DNA of 47,211 nt from Candidatus Gastranaerophilales bacterium (lineage in GTDB: Bacteria > Cyanobacteriota > Vampirovibrionia > Gastranaerophilales > Gastranaerophilaceae), in NCBI GenBank assembly GCA_944325585.1, contig CALVAS010000005.1:1-47211 (forward strand). Reading direction: 5' to 3'. A program made the translations under genes and the position numbers. Under the pieces are notes generated by a model that was not told the origin of the DNA, searched no databases, and worked only from the letters and a program-made list of their open reading frames with translations. Every line of letters starts with the position of its first letter. Position 1 is the stretch's first letter. Of the stretch, positions 33,501-41,752 are shown piece by piece.

Positions 33501-33901
33501 ACAAACGGCTTGCGGATGTAAAAAATGATGTAGAATTGGATTACATTACGGAAGAATGGAAAGACAGGTTTGCAAAGCCGCCCGAAAGTGTTGAGAATTT
33601 AATCAAACTTATACGGATACGCCTTGCCGCAACAGATGTCGGAATTTCTCTTATCCGTGAAACCAGTGATAATATAAGAATTTATATGCCGTTTCTTGAA
33701 GGTGAATGGAAAATTATTCAAAGAGGACTTCCTTCTAATATCCTGAAGAAAATAAAATTTACAATAGCCCCGAAGTCCTGCCAGGAGGGTAATTCCATTT
33801 TGCTTTTAAATAATGCATATATGAATTTTGATGAAGTATTTAACATTTTGACGGATTTGTTTTATTATATTCATAAAATCAGTCATGAATTTACATACTA
33901 A
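30521..33901 (+). CDS. mfd: Transcription-repair coupling factor Mfd
   Basis: This 1126-residue DNA translocase releases stalled RNA polymerase and recruits nucleotide-excision repair. The N-terminal UvrB-like region includes GEFSIRGDIIDVYSLDKKPV. An RNA-polymerase-interacting CarD-like domain follows (GEYVVHSIHGVGIYRGLSQQ). The helicase part has Walker A GDVGFGKT (600-607) and DEEH (701-704), then SATPIPRTLYMSLSGIKDMS and LRGRVGRSQRQAYCY, and a C-terminal TRCF domain. Start is a GTG with no ribosome binding site and AT-rich promoter-like sequence (TTTACA, then TATAAA at 30507-30512) directly upstream, so it may be leaderless. Confidence 0.96.
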   Translation: MFTINNLDNENYSQFQYLVKSRYSFAVTGLITILRLFLLKQTAKISKKKVLFITSTEQNALKYQNDLLRAFDVKAEILPFQNISMYETISPNGYEYGEQIRILREKPEIVIAPVKVMLEKFPDEEFFEKNSIKIKVGEDVDTKKIGETLIQFGYKRSTMVSDIGEFSIRGDIIDVYSLDKKPVRIELWGDEVVDLRYFDNETQKSIEKVKEIEILPVHKFILTDENKKTFNLSPELSEQLQEEGYFEGIDVYQSYFNPKLVTVLDYLRDYVVIIDETAEVYSRFESFDAAYEDQIAENLKLGLHYELKERNHVVFEDFIQKLAGFVKIGFNNFLDDEMDEIVEFNTLPLKNFEANLDDISQFIKENAGYDIVIATDYKERVKEILKEREVFKIVEFTDSITSHGGILEDFKTIIFTDRELFNKRSKEVTASRKSYYKEKPEYIENINDIKEGEYVVHSIHGVGIYRGLSQQEIDGQLKDYLTIEYAAKDRLHIPAEQINLLVRYRGSGSIKPKLSRMGGKDWENTKARVKKEVEQVAYDLLRLYARRKMQQGIAFLPDTNWQVEMEEAFEYTETPDQMKAITEVKADMESDKPMDRLICGDVGFGKTEVAMRAIFKAVTSGKQVAVIVPTTILALQHFQTMSERFKPFGVNVELLSRFRTHKEQKETVKKLAIGECDVVIGTHRLLQEGIVFKDLGLLVIDEEHRFGVKHKEKLKAFRENIDIITMSATPIPRTLYMSLSGIKDMSIINTPPKNRLPIKTYVGVWNETMVKNAIIHELDREGQVFYLYNRVETIEEFKYQLQQLVPNARIAVGHGQMDEKALEKVIVDFANHEYDILLATTIIENGIDIPNANTMIIHDADRFGLAQLYQLRGRVGRSQRQAYCYCFYKQSKEITKEAFQRLKAIKEFTTLGSGYQIAMRDVEIRGVGNILGTKQHGHMINVGFDTYCQLLDETVRELQGEVVNKNNPAIVDINVTAFIPDEWVGSAEQKMIEYKRLADVKNDVELDYITEEWKDRFAKPPESVENLIKLIRIRLAATDVGISLIRETSDNIRIYMPFLEGEWKIIQRGLPSNILKKIKFTIAPKSCQEGNSILLLNNAYMNFDEVFNILTDLFYYIHKISHEFTY

Positions 33902-33917
33902 AAGAAAGAGAGACATT

Positions 33918-35072
33918 ATGAAGGGAAAAAAACTCTTAGTTACATTAGCGGTATCTGCGGTTTTGTTTACCGGATGCGGTTTAAAAGGCGGAAATGCCAT
34001 TATTAAAATCAATGACAGCAAAATTACGCAGGGACAGTTTGATGAAAAAATGGATCAGGCAATCGGCAACTCAATGTTCTCAAGAATGGGCGTTGATTTG
34101 AAAAACGGAAAAAATACATTCCTGATTAACCTGATTAAAGAACGTGTTGTTAACGAATTAATCGTAAAAACACTTCTTGATGAAGAAATTAAAAAACGCG
34201 GTATCAAAATTACAAACAAAGATACTGAAGATGCAATCAAAGATATTATTGACAAAGTCGGATCAAAAGAGCAGCTTGACAATATCTTGAAACAAAACGG
34301 AATGAGCTCCGCTCAATTCAGAAAAGATATCGCAGAACAGGTTAAACTCAAAAAACTTGCCGAACAATTGGGCAACTCTGATGTAACAGATGCAGATGCA
34401 AAAAAATTCTATGATCAAAATATTCAAAGATTTAAATACCCAGAACAAGTTAAAGCATCTCACATCCTTATTGCAGCAAACAGAAAAGATTTGGAAGAAC
34501 TTGTAAAAGCGGAAAATGAAGGTAAAGAGCTTTCAGAAGCTGACTTGAAGGCAAAAGTTGATGCAAAAATTAAAGAGAAAAAAGATAAAGCAGAAAAACT
34601 TTTAGCAGAAGCTAAAAAAGATCCGTCTCAGTTTGCAAAACTTGCAAAAGAAAATTCAGAAGATCCTGGTTCTGCAAATAACGGCGGAGAATTGGGATTC
34701 TTCCCGAAAGGAAAAATGGTTCCTGAATTTGAAAAAGCCGCTTTTGCCCTCAAACCGAATACTTTATCAGGTCTTGTTCAAACTCAGTACGGTTATCACA
34801 TTATCTACGTAACCGACAGAAAAGCTGCAGGTCAAGAGCCGTTTGAAAAAGTTCAAAAGGATATCAAAGAATATTTGAAAAATCAAAAACAAGTTGAGTT
34901 GATTGATAATCTGGTTGAATCTTTGAAAAAGAATGCGACAATCGAGTTTGTAGATCCTTCTTACAACCCCGAAAACATTCAGGCAGAAGTTCAAAAACAA
35001 TTGGATCCTAAAGGACAGGCTGAAGCACAGCAAAATGAAGACAAAATTCCTGATATCCAAAAGAAAAAATAA
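33918..35072 (+). CDS. Parvulin-type peptidyl-prolyl isomerase, probable lipoprotein
   Basis: From ATG 33918 the product has 384 residues. An earlier in-frame start (33885) lies inside mfd and would put charged residues before the signal sequence, so it is less likely. The signal peptide ends in a lipobox-like FTGC. Residues about 30-165 form a SurA/PrsA-type N-terminal domain. The rotamase domain starts QVKASHILIAA, has FAKLAKENSEDPGSANNGGE and ends YGYHIIYVTDRK. It carries an unusually long charged helical insertion between ASHIL and the rest (about 70 residues). It folds exported proteins. A terminator follows. Confidence 0.88.
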   Translation: MKGKKLLVTLAVSAVLFTGCGLKGGNAIIKINDSKITQGQFDEKMDQAIGNSMFSRMGVDLKNGKNTFLINLIKERVVNELIVKTLLDEEIKKRGIKITNKDTEDAIKDIIDKVGSKEQLDNILKQNGMSSAQFRKDIAEQVKLKKLAEQLGNSDVTDADAKKFYDQNIQRFKYPEQVKASHILIAANRKDLEELVKAENEGKELSEADLKAKVDAKIKEKKDKAEKLLAEAKKDPSQFAKLAKENSEDPGSANNGGELGFFPKGKMVPEFEKAAFALKPNTLSGLVQTQYGYHIIYVTDRKAAGQEPFEKVQKDIKEYLKNQKQVELIDNLVESLKKNATIEFVDPSYNPENIQAEVQKQLDPKGQAEAQQNEDKIPDIQKKK

Positions 35073-35093
35073 ATTTAATAAATTGGACAAATT

Positions 35094-35124
35094 AAAATCC
35101 CGCTTTTTACAGGCGGGATTTTTA
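35094..35124 (+). terminator. Intrinsic terminator of the PPIase gene
   Basis: AATCCCGC (35096-35103) pairs with GCGGGATT (35113-35120), followed by T-rich sequence. Confidence 0.85.
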
Positions 35125-35228
35125 TATACAAAGAGTTTTATATACAAAATATCCGTTTTCAAATCTTTATAATTTATTGCAAAGAGAGCCTGTATTTTGT
35201 AAAATCAAATAAAAGAAGGGGTATTGTA

Positions 35229-35942
35229 ATGAGTGAAATTCAGAAAAGAATACTTATCGTTGATGATGATGATGAAATCCGTGATCTTTTAGAGTTTGAT
35301 ATTTCTCAGAGCGGTTATTTTGTTGATACGGCAAGCGACGGGATGGAAGGGCTTAATAAAGCATTAAACAACGCGTATGATTTAATTCTTCTGGATGTTA
35401 TGATGCCAAAGATGAACGGTTTTGATGTCTGCAAAAATATTCGTCAGGCAAAACTTGCAATCCCTATTCTTATGTTGACTGCAAAAGGTACGATTGACGA
35501 TAAAACAGAAGGCTTTGACTGCGGTGCGGACGATTATCTTGTGAAACCTTTTGATATCCGCGAGGTTTTGCTTAGAATCCGTGTTCTGCTGCGGCGAAAT
35601 CAGGTTGAAGATTCAAATGATTTGTCAAATGAAGTTCTGAAAGTCGGAGATATAGAAATTTTTCCCGATACTCTTGAAGCCGTTGTAATAAATAAACGCG
35701 TGAAACTTACACCGACGGAGTTTGAAATTTTGTACTGTCTGATGCAGCATTTTAACAATCCGGTTACTCTTGCAACATTGCTGGATGAAGTCTGGGGCTA
35801 TGACAGTGACGAAGATGTTCGAATGCTGCGTGTGCATGTCGGAGGTTTGAGAAACAAAATCGAACCCAACCCGAAAATTCCAAAATACCTTCATACTGTG
35901 ACAAATGTCGGATATAAACTGACTCCTTTCGGAGATGCTTAA
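35229..35942 (+). CDS. OmpR/PhoB-type response regulator
   Basis: The 237-residue protein has a receiver domain with acidic pocket D13-D15, phosphorylation site D56 (LILLDVMMP), T84 and K106, and a winged-helix DNA-binding domain with RVKLTPTEFEILYCLMQHFN and the end THVGY-like block TNVGYKLTPF. It overlaps the downstream histidine kinase gene, its likely partner. A good ribosome binding site (AGAAGGGG) precedes the ATG. A TATAAT lies at 35168-35173, but the -35 is weak. Confidence 0.92.
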   Translation: MSEIQKRILIVDDDDEIRDLLEFDISQSGYFVDTASDGMEGLNKALNNAYDLILLDVMMPKMNGFDVCKNIRQAKLAIPILMLTAKGTIDDKTEGFDCGADDYLVKPFDIREVLLRIRVLLRRNQVEDSNDLSNEVLKVGDIEIFPDTLEAVVINKRVKLTPTEFEILYCLMQHFNNPVTLATLLDEVWGYDSDEDVRMLRVHVGGLRNKIEPNPKIPKYLHTVTNVGYKLTPFGDA

Positions 35943-37647
35943 ACGTATGAAATTTTTTAAATTAAAACGTCTGAAAATAGTTGAACAAATAGCGGTTGTT
36001 TTCTTTTTTGCGGTTTTGATTCCGATGTCGGTCAGCGGATTTATCATAAACAATGTAAACCAGCATTCAATGCGTAATCAGCTTAGAGAAACCGCTGTTT
36101 TAATCGCAAATATGGTTTCCGATGAGATTGATTTCTTTACTGATACAGTCACCGGTAACATGGAACAGCTTGCGTTTTCTTTGAAATATTTTAAATCCCA
36201 TTCTCGGCGTGCAAAATATCTTCAGGATGTAAAACAAAATCTTCAAAATTGCGAAGATCTTGTTATCGCGGAAAACCAAAACGCAGCAAATCTGATTCAT
36301 GATAAAAACAAGGCGGAAAATAAAGCAACGATTTCAGTTCCGCTTGAAACCGGCGAAGTTCTTGTTGCAACATATTCACTTGTCGAACTTAAAGATGAAC
36401 TGTTTAACTCATTGCAGGATGACAGCAGACAGATTTATGTTCTGACAGACGACAGCAAACTTATTGCGGCTCACAATTTTAATGACGAAGATTTTCAAAA
36501 AACAATGTCACTGCTTCCAAAAAATTTGCGTGTGGGAAAACCCGTAATTTTTGGCGACATTAAAAACCAGCCGCTGGTTTATGTAACAAAAACTAATCCT
36601 AAAATAACAATTATCGTTAATACGACAGAATATGTAACCAACCGCGCAATTAACGAAAACAGATTGAAAATAATTCTTTCCATTGTTGCGGCAACACTGG
36701 TAATTCTTTTTATAACAGCACTTTATACATTTTATCTTTATATCAATATCAGACAATTGTTTAAGGGGATAATTGCACTTTCAAAAGGTAATTACGAACG
36801 TCAGATAAGACTTCTTGTAACAGCTTTTACACCGCATGAAATTGTGTTTCTGGCTTATGAATTTAACCGTATGGCAAGCGAGATTCACAAATCCTACAAA
36901 CAGTTAAAAAAGAATAACAAAGAACTCAAGCAATTGAATGAATTTCGTTCTAACTTGATTGACACTGTGAGTCATGAATTGAGAACGCCGCTGACAAGTA
37001 TTCAGGGATACACATCACGTCTTATGCGGAACGATATTACAATAGATGAGGAAACCAGACAAAAATCTTTACGAATAATAAGGGAACAATCTGAGCGGCT
37101 CAAGCGTCTTATAGAAGACTTGCTGACGATTCCGGATATTGAAGGTATGAGGTTGAAAACAATTGTTGAAAGCGTCTATTTGCCTGAAGTTCTTGAAACC
37201 GCAAGATTTTTAGTCAAAAACAAAGATAATAAACAAATTGAAGTTAATATTACAGAAGATTTTCCGGCTGTTTCAGGTGATAAAAACAGACTTGAACAGG
37301 TTTTTGTAAACTTGATAGAAAATGCCGTAAAATACGCAAAACCTGATACTGTTATAACGGTAGATACGGCGGTTGCGGACGGCAAAGCAAAAATCTTTGT
37401 ACAAAATGATTGTGATGTTATTCCGCCGAAACAGTTGAAAAGATTGTTTGAAAAGTTTGTACGTCTTGATGATAACACGACAAGAACTACCAGAGGTACG
37501 GGGCTTGGTTTATTTATTGTAAAGGGTCTTGTCGAGGCAATGGGCGGAACAATAGAACTTCATTCGGACAAAAATATCGGATTTTGTGCAGAGGTCACAT
37601 TGCAGCTTGCATCTTCGGATGAGGTGTTGAATGAAAAGAGCAATTGA
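35935..37647 (+). CDS. Membrane sensor histidine kinase
   Basis: The 570-residue kinase has two transmembrane helices (about 18-38 and 244-268) around a periplasmic sensor domain of some 205 residues that resembles double-Cache domains. Then come a HAMP segment (about 270-322), the H-box LIDTVSHELRTPLTSIQGY with H347, and an ATPase domain with EQVFVNLIENAVKYAKP and TRGTGLGLFIVKGLVEAMGG. The gene overlaps the regulator by eight bases. A second start, ATG 35947, is also possible. Signal unknown. It shares an operon with tadA and a TIGR02757 gene. Confidence 0.9.
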   Translation: MLKRMKFFKLKRLKIVEQIAVVFFFAVLIPMSVSGFIINNVNQHSMRNQLRETAVLIANMVSDEIDFFTDTVTGNMEQLAFSLKYFKSHSRRAKYLQDVKQNLQNCEDLVIAENQNAANLIHDKNKAENKATISVPLETGEVLVATYSLVELKDELFNSLQDDSRQIYVLTDDSKLIAAHNFNDEDFQKTMSLLPKNLRVGKPVIFGDIKNQPLVYVTKTNPKITIIVNTTEYVTNRAINENRLKIILSIVAATLVILFITALYTFYLYINIRQLFKGIIALSKGNYERQIRLLVTAFTPHEIVFLAYEFNRMASEIHKSYKQLKKNNKELKQLNEFRSNLIDTVSHELRTPLTSIQGYTSRLMRNDITIDEETRQKSLRIIREQSERLKRLIEDLLTIPDIEGMRLKTIVESVYLPEVLETARFLVKNKDNKQIEVNITEDFPAVSGDKNRLEQVFVNLIENAVKYAKPDTVITVDTAVADGKAKIFVQNDCDVIPPKQLKRLFEKFVRLDDNTTRTTRGTGLGLFIVKGLVEAMGGTIELHSDKNIGFCAEVTLQLASSDEVLNEKSN

Positions 37648-38053
37648 GTTTTTGAGAAGGAACATTTTATCTTCTGAAATTCCGGTGGCTGCAATTGTTG
37701 TAAAGGATGGTCAGGTGATTTCTGCTGCCTGCAACCGGAAAGAAGCTGAAAACGATGTCACATCTCATGCTGAAATCCTTGCAATACGAGAGGCGGCACA
37801 AAAACTCGGCAGATGGCGTCTTGAGGATTGTGAGATTTATGTGACGCTGGAACCCTGTCCTATGTGCGCCTGGGCAATTTTACAATCAAGATTAAAAACT
37901 GTTTATTTCGGTTCATACGATTTGAAATACGGAGCGTTTGGCTCTGTAATAGATTTAAGGAATTTTTCCGACACAAAACTAAAGGTTTACGGCGGAATCT
38001 GTGAAAAAGAGTGCGACGAAATTTTGAAAGAATTTTTTGCGAGGCTGAGATGA
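37631..38053 (+). CDS. tadA: tRNA-specific adenosine-34 deaminase
   Basis: TadA converts adenosine to inosine at the wobble position of tRNA-Arg(ACG). The 140-residue cytidine-deaminase-fold protein has the zinc site HAEILA and EPCPMCAWAI, plus the N-terminal IPVAAIVVKDGQVISA block. It lacks the first 10 or so residues of longer homologues. The start overlaps the kinase gene by 17 bases and has GAGGTG upstream. Confidence 0.9.
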   Translation: MKRAIEFLRRNILSSEIPVAAIVVKDGQVISAACNRKEAENDVTSHAEILAIREAAQKLGRWRLEDCEIYVTLEPCPMCAWAILQSRLKTVYFGSYDLKYGAFGSVIDLRNFSDTKLKVYGGICEKECDEILKEFFARLR

Positions 38054-38832
38054 TTACAAAAGAAAAAATGGATGAACTTGTTAAAAAATATGAGACGGCG
38101 AATTTTATAAATCCGGATCCGATAAGTATTCCGCATAAATTTACTGATAAAAGAGATATTGAAATTGCTGGATTTATCGCTTCTCTTATTGCATACGGAA
38201 GCCGCAAAGTTTTTCTTAAAAAACTTGATGAACTTTTTAAAATTGCAGAGAATGAACCGTTAAATTTTATTTTGAATTTTGAACCGCAAATTCTTGGCGA
38301 TTTCAATTACCGTTTTGGAAAACCTGCTGATTTTGCGGAGATTTTTGGTATTATGCGCGCGCTGTATGAGAAAGACGGGGGATTGGAGGAGCTTTTTAAA
38401 TACGGATACAATTTGAATGATGCATCAGTATCAGGCGAACGTTTAGGCGGAATGTTTACTGTTGTTACGGATTATTTTTATTCACGTGCTTCCGAAAATG
38501 CCGGTCAGGGTTTTTATTTTATGATTCCGGATCCTAAAAAGGGCGGTGCTATGAAAAGGATGTGTATGTATTTAAGATGGATGGTCAGAAAACCGCCTGT
38601 TGATTTTGGTATCTGGAATTTTATGCCGAAGTCTGAGCTTTTGATACCGCTGGATGTGCATGTTGCAAGAATTTCGCGGGAGATGGGGCTTTTGACGCGG
38701 AAACAAAATGATTTTAAAGCAGTTTTGGAATTGACGGAAAATCTCAAAAAATTTGACGCAGACGACCCGTCAAAATATGATTTTGCAATGTTCGGGCTGG
38801 GGGTTGATGAGTCGACGGACAAGAAGATTTAG
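38050..38832 (+). CDS. TIGR02757 family protein (DUF2400)
   Basis: From ATG 38050 the product has 260 residues. This start overlaps the tadA stop as ATGA and has GAGG upstream. A frame beginning at 38011 would lie inside tadA. Family marks are IEIAGFIASLIAYGSRKVFL, KRMCMYLRWMVRKPPVDFGI and LIPLDVHVARISREMGL. The helix-rich fold resembles the helix-hairpin-helix glycosylase superfamily at its C-terminus, and a nucleic-acid role has been suggested for such proteins, but the function is not established. Confidence 0.85.
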   Translation: MITKEKMDELVKKYETANFINPDPISIPHKFTDKRDIEIAGFIASLIAYGSRKVFLKKLDELFKIAENEPLNFILNFEPQILGDFNYRFGKPADFAEIFGIMRALYEKDGGLEELFKYGYNLNDASVSGERLGGMFTVVTDYFYSRASENAGQGFYFMIPDPKKGGAMKRMCMYLRWMVRKPPVDFGIWNFMPKSELLIPLDVHVARISREMGLLTRKQNDFKAVLELTENLKKFDADDPSKYDFAMFGLGVDESTDKKI

Positions 38833-39062
38833 TCTTCATATAAATGTTTGTCGGGAAGGTCATCAGGAATATATCTGAATAAATCGTTCGGGGTGCAATC
38901 GAGAGCAAAACAGAGTTTGTCAAGCGTTGCAAAATCAATTCCTCTGGTTTTGTCATGATAAATATTATATAAGGTTTTCCTACTAATTCCTGTTAGTTTA
39001 ACAATCTCGTGAAATTTAATTCGTTTTTCACCGATTATTATGGAAAGTCTATTTTTTATCAT
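38829..39062 (-). CDS. Small XRE-family (HTH_26-like) regulator
   Basis: The 77-residue protein is almost entirely one Cro/C1-type helix-turn-helix domain (FHEIVKLTGISRKTLYNIYH, then IDFATLDKLCFALDCTPNDL). Such solitary domains often repress their own gene. The stop overlaps the converging TIGR02757 gene by four bases. An inverted repeat at 39111-39128 lies upstream and may be its operator. No toxin or antitoxin partner is adjacent. Confidence 0.85.
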   Translation of the reverse strand: MIKNRLSIIIGEKRIKFHEIVKLTGISRKTLYNIYHDKTRGIDFATLDKLCFALDCTPNDLFRYIPDDLPDKHLYED

Positions 39063-39110
39063 ATTCTCATGATAAAAAATGTGTAGTATAATTACATCAA
39101 TTTGTAATTT

Positions 39111-39128
39111 ATTACCTAAATGGGTAAT
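39111..39128 (-). promoter_or_regulatory. Inverted repeat upstream of the XRE gene, candidate operator
   Basis: ATTACC (39111-39116) and GGTAAT (39123-39128) form a hexamer dyad, flanked by TGTAA and TTACA. It lies about 50 bases before the XRE start and upstream of a minus-strand TATACT-like -10. Autoregulation is an inference. Confidence 0.35.
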
Positions 39129-39209
39129 TTACAACATATTTTTGTTAGTATATATTAATAATTGGTCTACATTTTATAAGAATTCTTAATTCCAAAAAAA
39201 TTTTTTTTT

Positions 39210-39250
39210 GTCCTTTCTGTGCTCACTTTCCTGGAAAGGACTTTTTTTTT
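39210..39250 (+). terminator. Orphan intrinsic terminator
   Basis: GTCCTTTC (39210-39217) pairs with GAAAGGAC (39234-39241), followed by nine T. It points rightward, but no + strand gene lies just upstream, since the region 38829-39062 is coded on the minus strand. A short non-coding RNA ending here is possible. Confidence 0.65.
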
Positions 39251-39261
39251 AAGAATAATAA

Positions 39262-39293
39262 ACGAGGCGCCAGCCGCAGGGCTGGCGCCTCGT
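39262..39293. repeat. GC-rich hairpin, copy 3 (related)
   Basis: Fourteen-base perfect arms (39262-39275 and 39280-39293) enclose loop GCAG. The arm ACGAGGCGCCAGCC shares AGGCGCC with palindrome copy 1. It lies 52 bases past the pfp stop on the minus strand. A moderately T-rich run follows on that strand, so it may act as the pfp terminator. Confidence 0.65.
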
Positions 39294-39344
39294 AAATCCC
39301 TCAATCTCTCAAACGGCAATTGCCGCCTGAAAATCGGTTAAACC

Positions 39345-41027
39345 TTATGCATTAATCAGTGATTTGCCTCTTTCCAATTGAAGAGTGCAAGTTGTTGTAT
39401 CACATACGCAAGCAGGGCCGAAATACTGAATTGCTCCGGGGAACAAATATCTGTCATTCATTGCCCATTCTTCTCTGTTTTCTTCCAACTGTTTGAAAAC
39501 AGGGCCGTCAAGTTCAACAAGAGCTTTTTGAATAACAGGTTTCATTTCTCCGTGGCGTTTTTCCATATTCATCATCATTGTTAAAGGCACTCCGCCTGCA
39601 ACCCATTCATCTGCAGGTTTTGTAAGGTTTCTTACTGATGAAAGATATCCTGTCAATCCGAAGTTGATTAATGCAAATGCATTGAATCCTAATGAATAAC
39701 AGTAATCAGCATCAAAGTTTGACGGGAATGCACATCTGCCTTCATATCCGAAGAAGTGTGATTGTGCAGAGAATTTACCGATATATTCACCCTGTGATTT
39801 CAATTCATCAAGTCTTGTTTCAATCATTTCGATTAACAATTTTTCCGTCTCGATTTTTGAAACCTGTACGTTTCCGTGCGGGTCGCGGTCTGCAAGAAGC
39901 TGACCTTTAATCAATATCGGAAGTGAGTTGTAAACTTTTGCATTTGCTTCATCAAGTCTGTTTTCAACAATATCAAATTTTTCTCTGATTGTTGTTGCGT
40001 TTACAAAGTTCGGATCAGATTCCAAACTTGCCATGATATCATTCAAATTTGCAATCATTGCCTTCATTTCAGGAATGAATTCAATCAAACCTTCCGGAAT
40101 AATTGCAATACCGAAGTTTTTACCTTTATCGGCACGTTTAACGATAATACTTGTCATGTAATTGATAATTTGTTCAAGTGACATTTTTTTCGCTTCAACT
40201 TCTTCGGAAATCATTGTGATATTTGGCTGTGTTTGAAGAGCCGCTTCCAATGCTACGTGAGATGCACTTCTTCCCATAATTTTGATAAAGTGCCAGTATT
40301 TTTTTGCGGAATTTGCGTCTCTTTGAATGTTTCCGATTAATTCTGCGTAAGTTTTTGTCGCTGTATCAAAACCGAATGAAATTTCGATTTGATCATTTTT
40401 CAAATCGCCGTCAATAGTTTTTGGACATCCGATAACCTGAATTCCTGTGTTGTTTTTTACAAACCATTCAGCCAGAAGTGCTGCGTTTGTGTTGGAATCG
40501 TCGCCGCCGATAATTACAACAGCTTTGATATTTAATTTTTTACAAACTTCCAATGATTTTTGGAATTGTTCTTCTGTTTCAAGTTTTGTACGGCCTGAAC
40601 CGATAATATCAAATCCGCCTGTGTTTCTGTATTGATCAATAAATTCATCAGTAAATTCAACGTATTTTCCGTCGATAATTCCTGACGGGCCGCCTAAAAA
40701 TCCGTAAAGTTTGTTAGATGAATTTGCTTGTTTTAATGCATCATACAAACCTGCAATAACGTTGTGTCCGCCCGGAGCCTGTCCGCCTGAAAGAATTACG
40801 CCGACATTTTTCGGTTCTGAAACTGACATTGAAATTGAATTTTTAAAAGTTACAACCGGTTTGCCGTAAGTGTTTTTGAACAAGTTTTTGATTTGTTCCT
40901 GATCTCTTACGGATTCTGTTGCATCTCCCTCAACCATCTCAAGGCTGTTAATGCCAAGAGCAAGGCAGGCAGGAAGTTTCGGTTGATACTTAAGTCTTTC
41001 AATTTGTAACGGTGAAAGTGTTTTCAT
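39345..41027 (-). CDS. pfp: Pyrophosphate-dependent phosphofructokinase (long form)
   Basis: The enzyme interconverts fructose 6-phosphate and fructose 1,6-bisphosphate using PPi. From ATG 41027, which has AGGAAGA upstream, it has 560 residues, the length of the plant-beta/spirochaete-type long PFP. An earlier frame start (41069) lacks a ribosome binding site. GGDDSNTNA (174-182) has the second aspartate that marks PPi use where ATP enzymes have glycine. PKTIDGDL (202-209) and [20 protein letters not shown] are the other active-site blocks. Presence suggests energy-saving, reversible glycolysis, common in anaerobes. Confidence 0.93.
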   Translation of the reverse strand: MKTLSPLQIERLKYQPKLPACLALGINSLEMVEGDATESVRDQEQIKNLFKNTYGKPVVTFKNSISMSVSEPKNVGVILSGGQAPGGHNVIAGLYDALKQANSSNKLYGFLGGPSGIIDGKYVEFTDEFIDQYRNTGGFDIIGSGRTKLETEEQFQKSLEVCKKLNIKAVVIIGGDDSNTNAALLAEWFVKNNTGIQVIGCPKTIDGDLKNDQIEISFGFDTATKTYAELIGNIQRDANSAKKYWHFIKIMGRSASHVALEAALQTQPNITMISEEVEAKKMSLEQIINYMTSIIVKRADKGKNFGIAIIPEGLIEFIPEMKAMIANLNDIMASLESDPNFVNATTIREKFDIVENRLDEANAKVYNSLPILIKGQLLADRDPHGNVQVSKIETEKLLIEMIETRLDELKSQGEYIGKFSAQSHFFGYEGRCAFPSNFDADYCYSLGFNAFALINFGLTGYLSSVRNLTKPADEWVAGGVPLTMMMNMEKRHGEMKPVIQKALVELDGPVFKQLEENREEWAMNDRYLFPGAIQYFGPACVCDTTTCTLQLERGKSLINA

Positions 41028-41134
41028 ATTCTCTTCCTTCTGTTTAAAAAATAGTACTTTAACACTCATATTTTACTACAAAAATGAACATGAGCAAACA
41101 TAATAATTCTGGGAACTTACACGAAATTTTGCAA

Positions 41135-41710
41135 TCAGGAAATGCGGTTCATTTTCTTTGCAATTTCGGAGTGGATTCGGTTTGCGCGGTACAAATATGC
41201 CGTAAGTTTTTCATAATTGGCTTTTGTTTCGCCGTATGGAACCTTCATTTGTATAAGTTCGTCAACGTTTTCGTTAATGCTTTCAAGCGTGTCCAGCGAC
41301 TCGCTCAAGTCCGCAATTGATTTGAATTTTTTGGAAATTTTTGCAAAAAGTTTTCTTGAAATAAATCTTTGAATCCGTATTATTACCGGAAGTTTCTTCT
41401 TGACTTTAGGCTTTTGTGTTTTTAAGCGCATTTTAAAATTCTTTTTAGCAAACTCTTCTTTCAATTCTTTAATTTCGTTTTCAAGATGTTTTGCCTGAAG
41501 TTTTAGTTCCATAACATCCAGAAGTTTGCCTAAAAGTTCGCGTCCTTTAATTTTTTCGTTAAGTTTTTCAAGCGCTTCTTCTTTTTCATTTATCAAAATT
41601 TCAAGACGCAAAGATTCGTCATCCACTTCCTTTAAAGTTTTGTCATTGAGGATGTTCAAATCATAATCGTTTAGTCTTTTGAAATTGCCTGAAAAGAAGT
41701 TTTCGTTCAT
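41135..41710 (-). CDS. Coiled-coil protein of unknown function
   Basis: The 191-residue protein is highly charged. Residues about 25-95 form a coiled coil (ESLRLEILINEKEEALEKLN...ENEIKELKEEF). A very basic central part (KTQKPKVKKKLPVIIRIQRF, then ISRKLF) and a second helical region follow. No signal peptide or membrane helix. I do not recognise it. It follows the LptF/G-type permease gene after 42 bases and is probably co-transcribed. The basic patch may contact nucleic acid or the membrane. Confidence 0.65.
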   Translation of the reverse strand: MNENFFSGNFKRLNDYDLNILNDKTLKEVDDESLRLEILINEKEEALEKLNEKIKGRELLGKLLDVMELKLQAKHLENEIKELKEEFAKKNFKMRLKTQKPKVKKKLPVIIRIQRFISRKLFAKISKKFKSIADLSESLDTLESINENVDELIQMKVPYGETKANYEKLTAYLYRANRIHSEIAKKMNRIS

Positions 41711-41752
41711 GTTCGTTTATCCTAAAAAACGGCAAAAGATTTTTTTGCGTTT

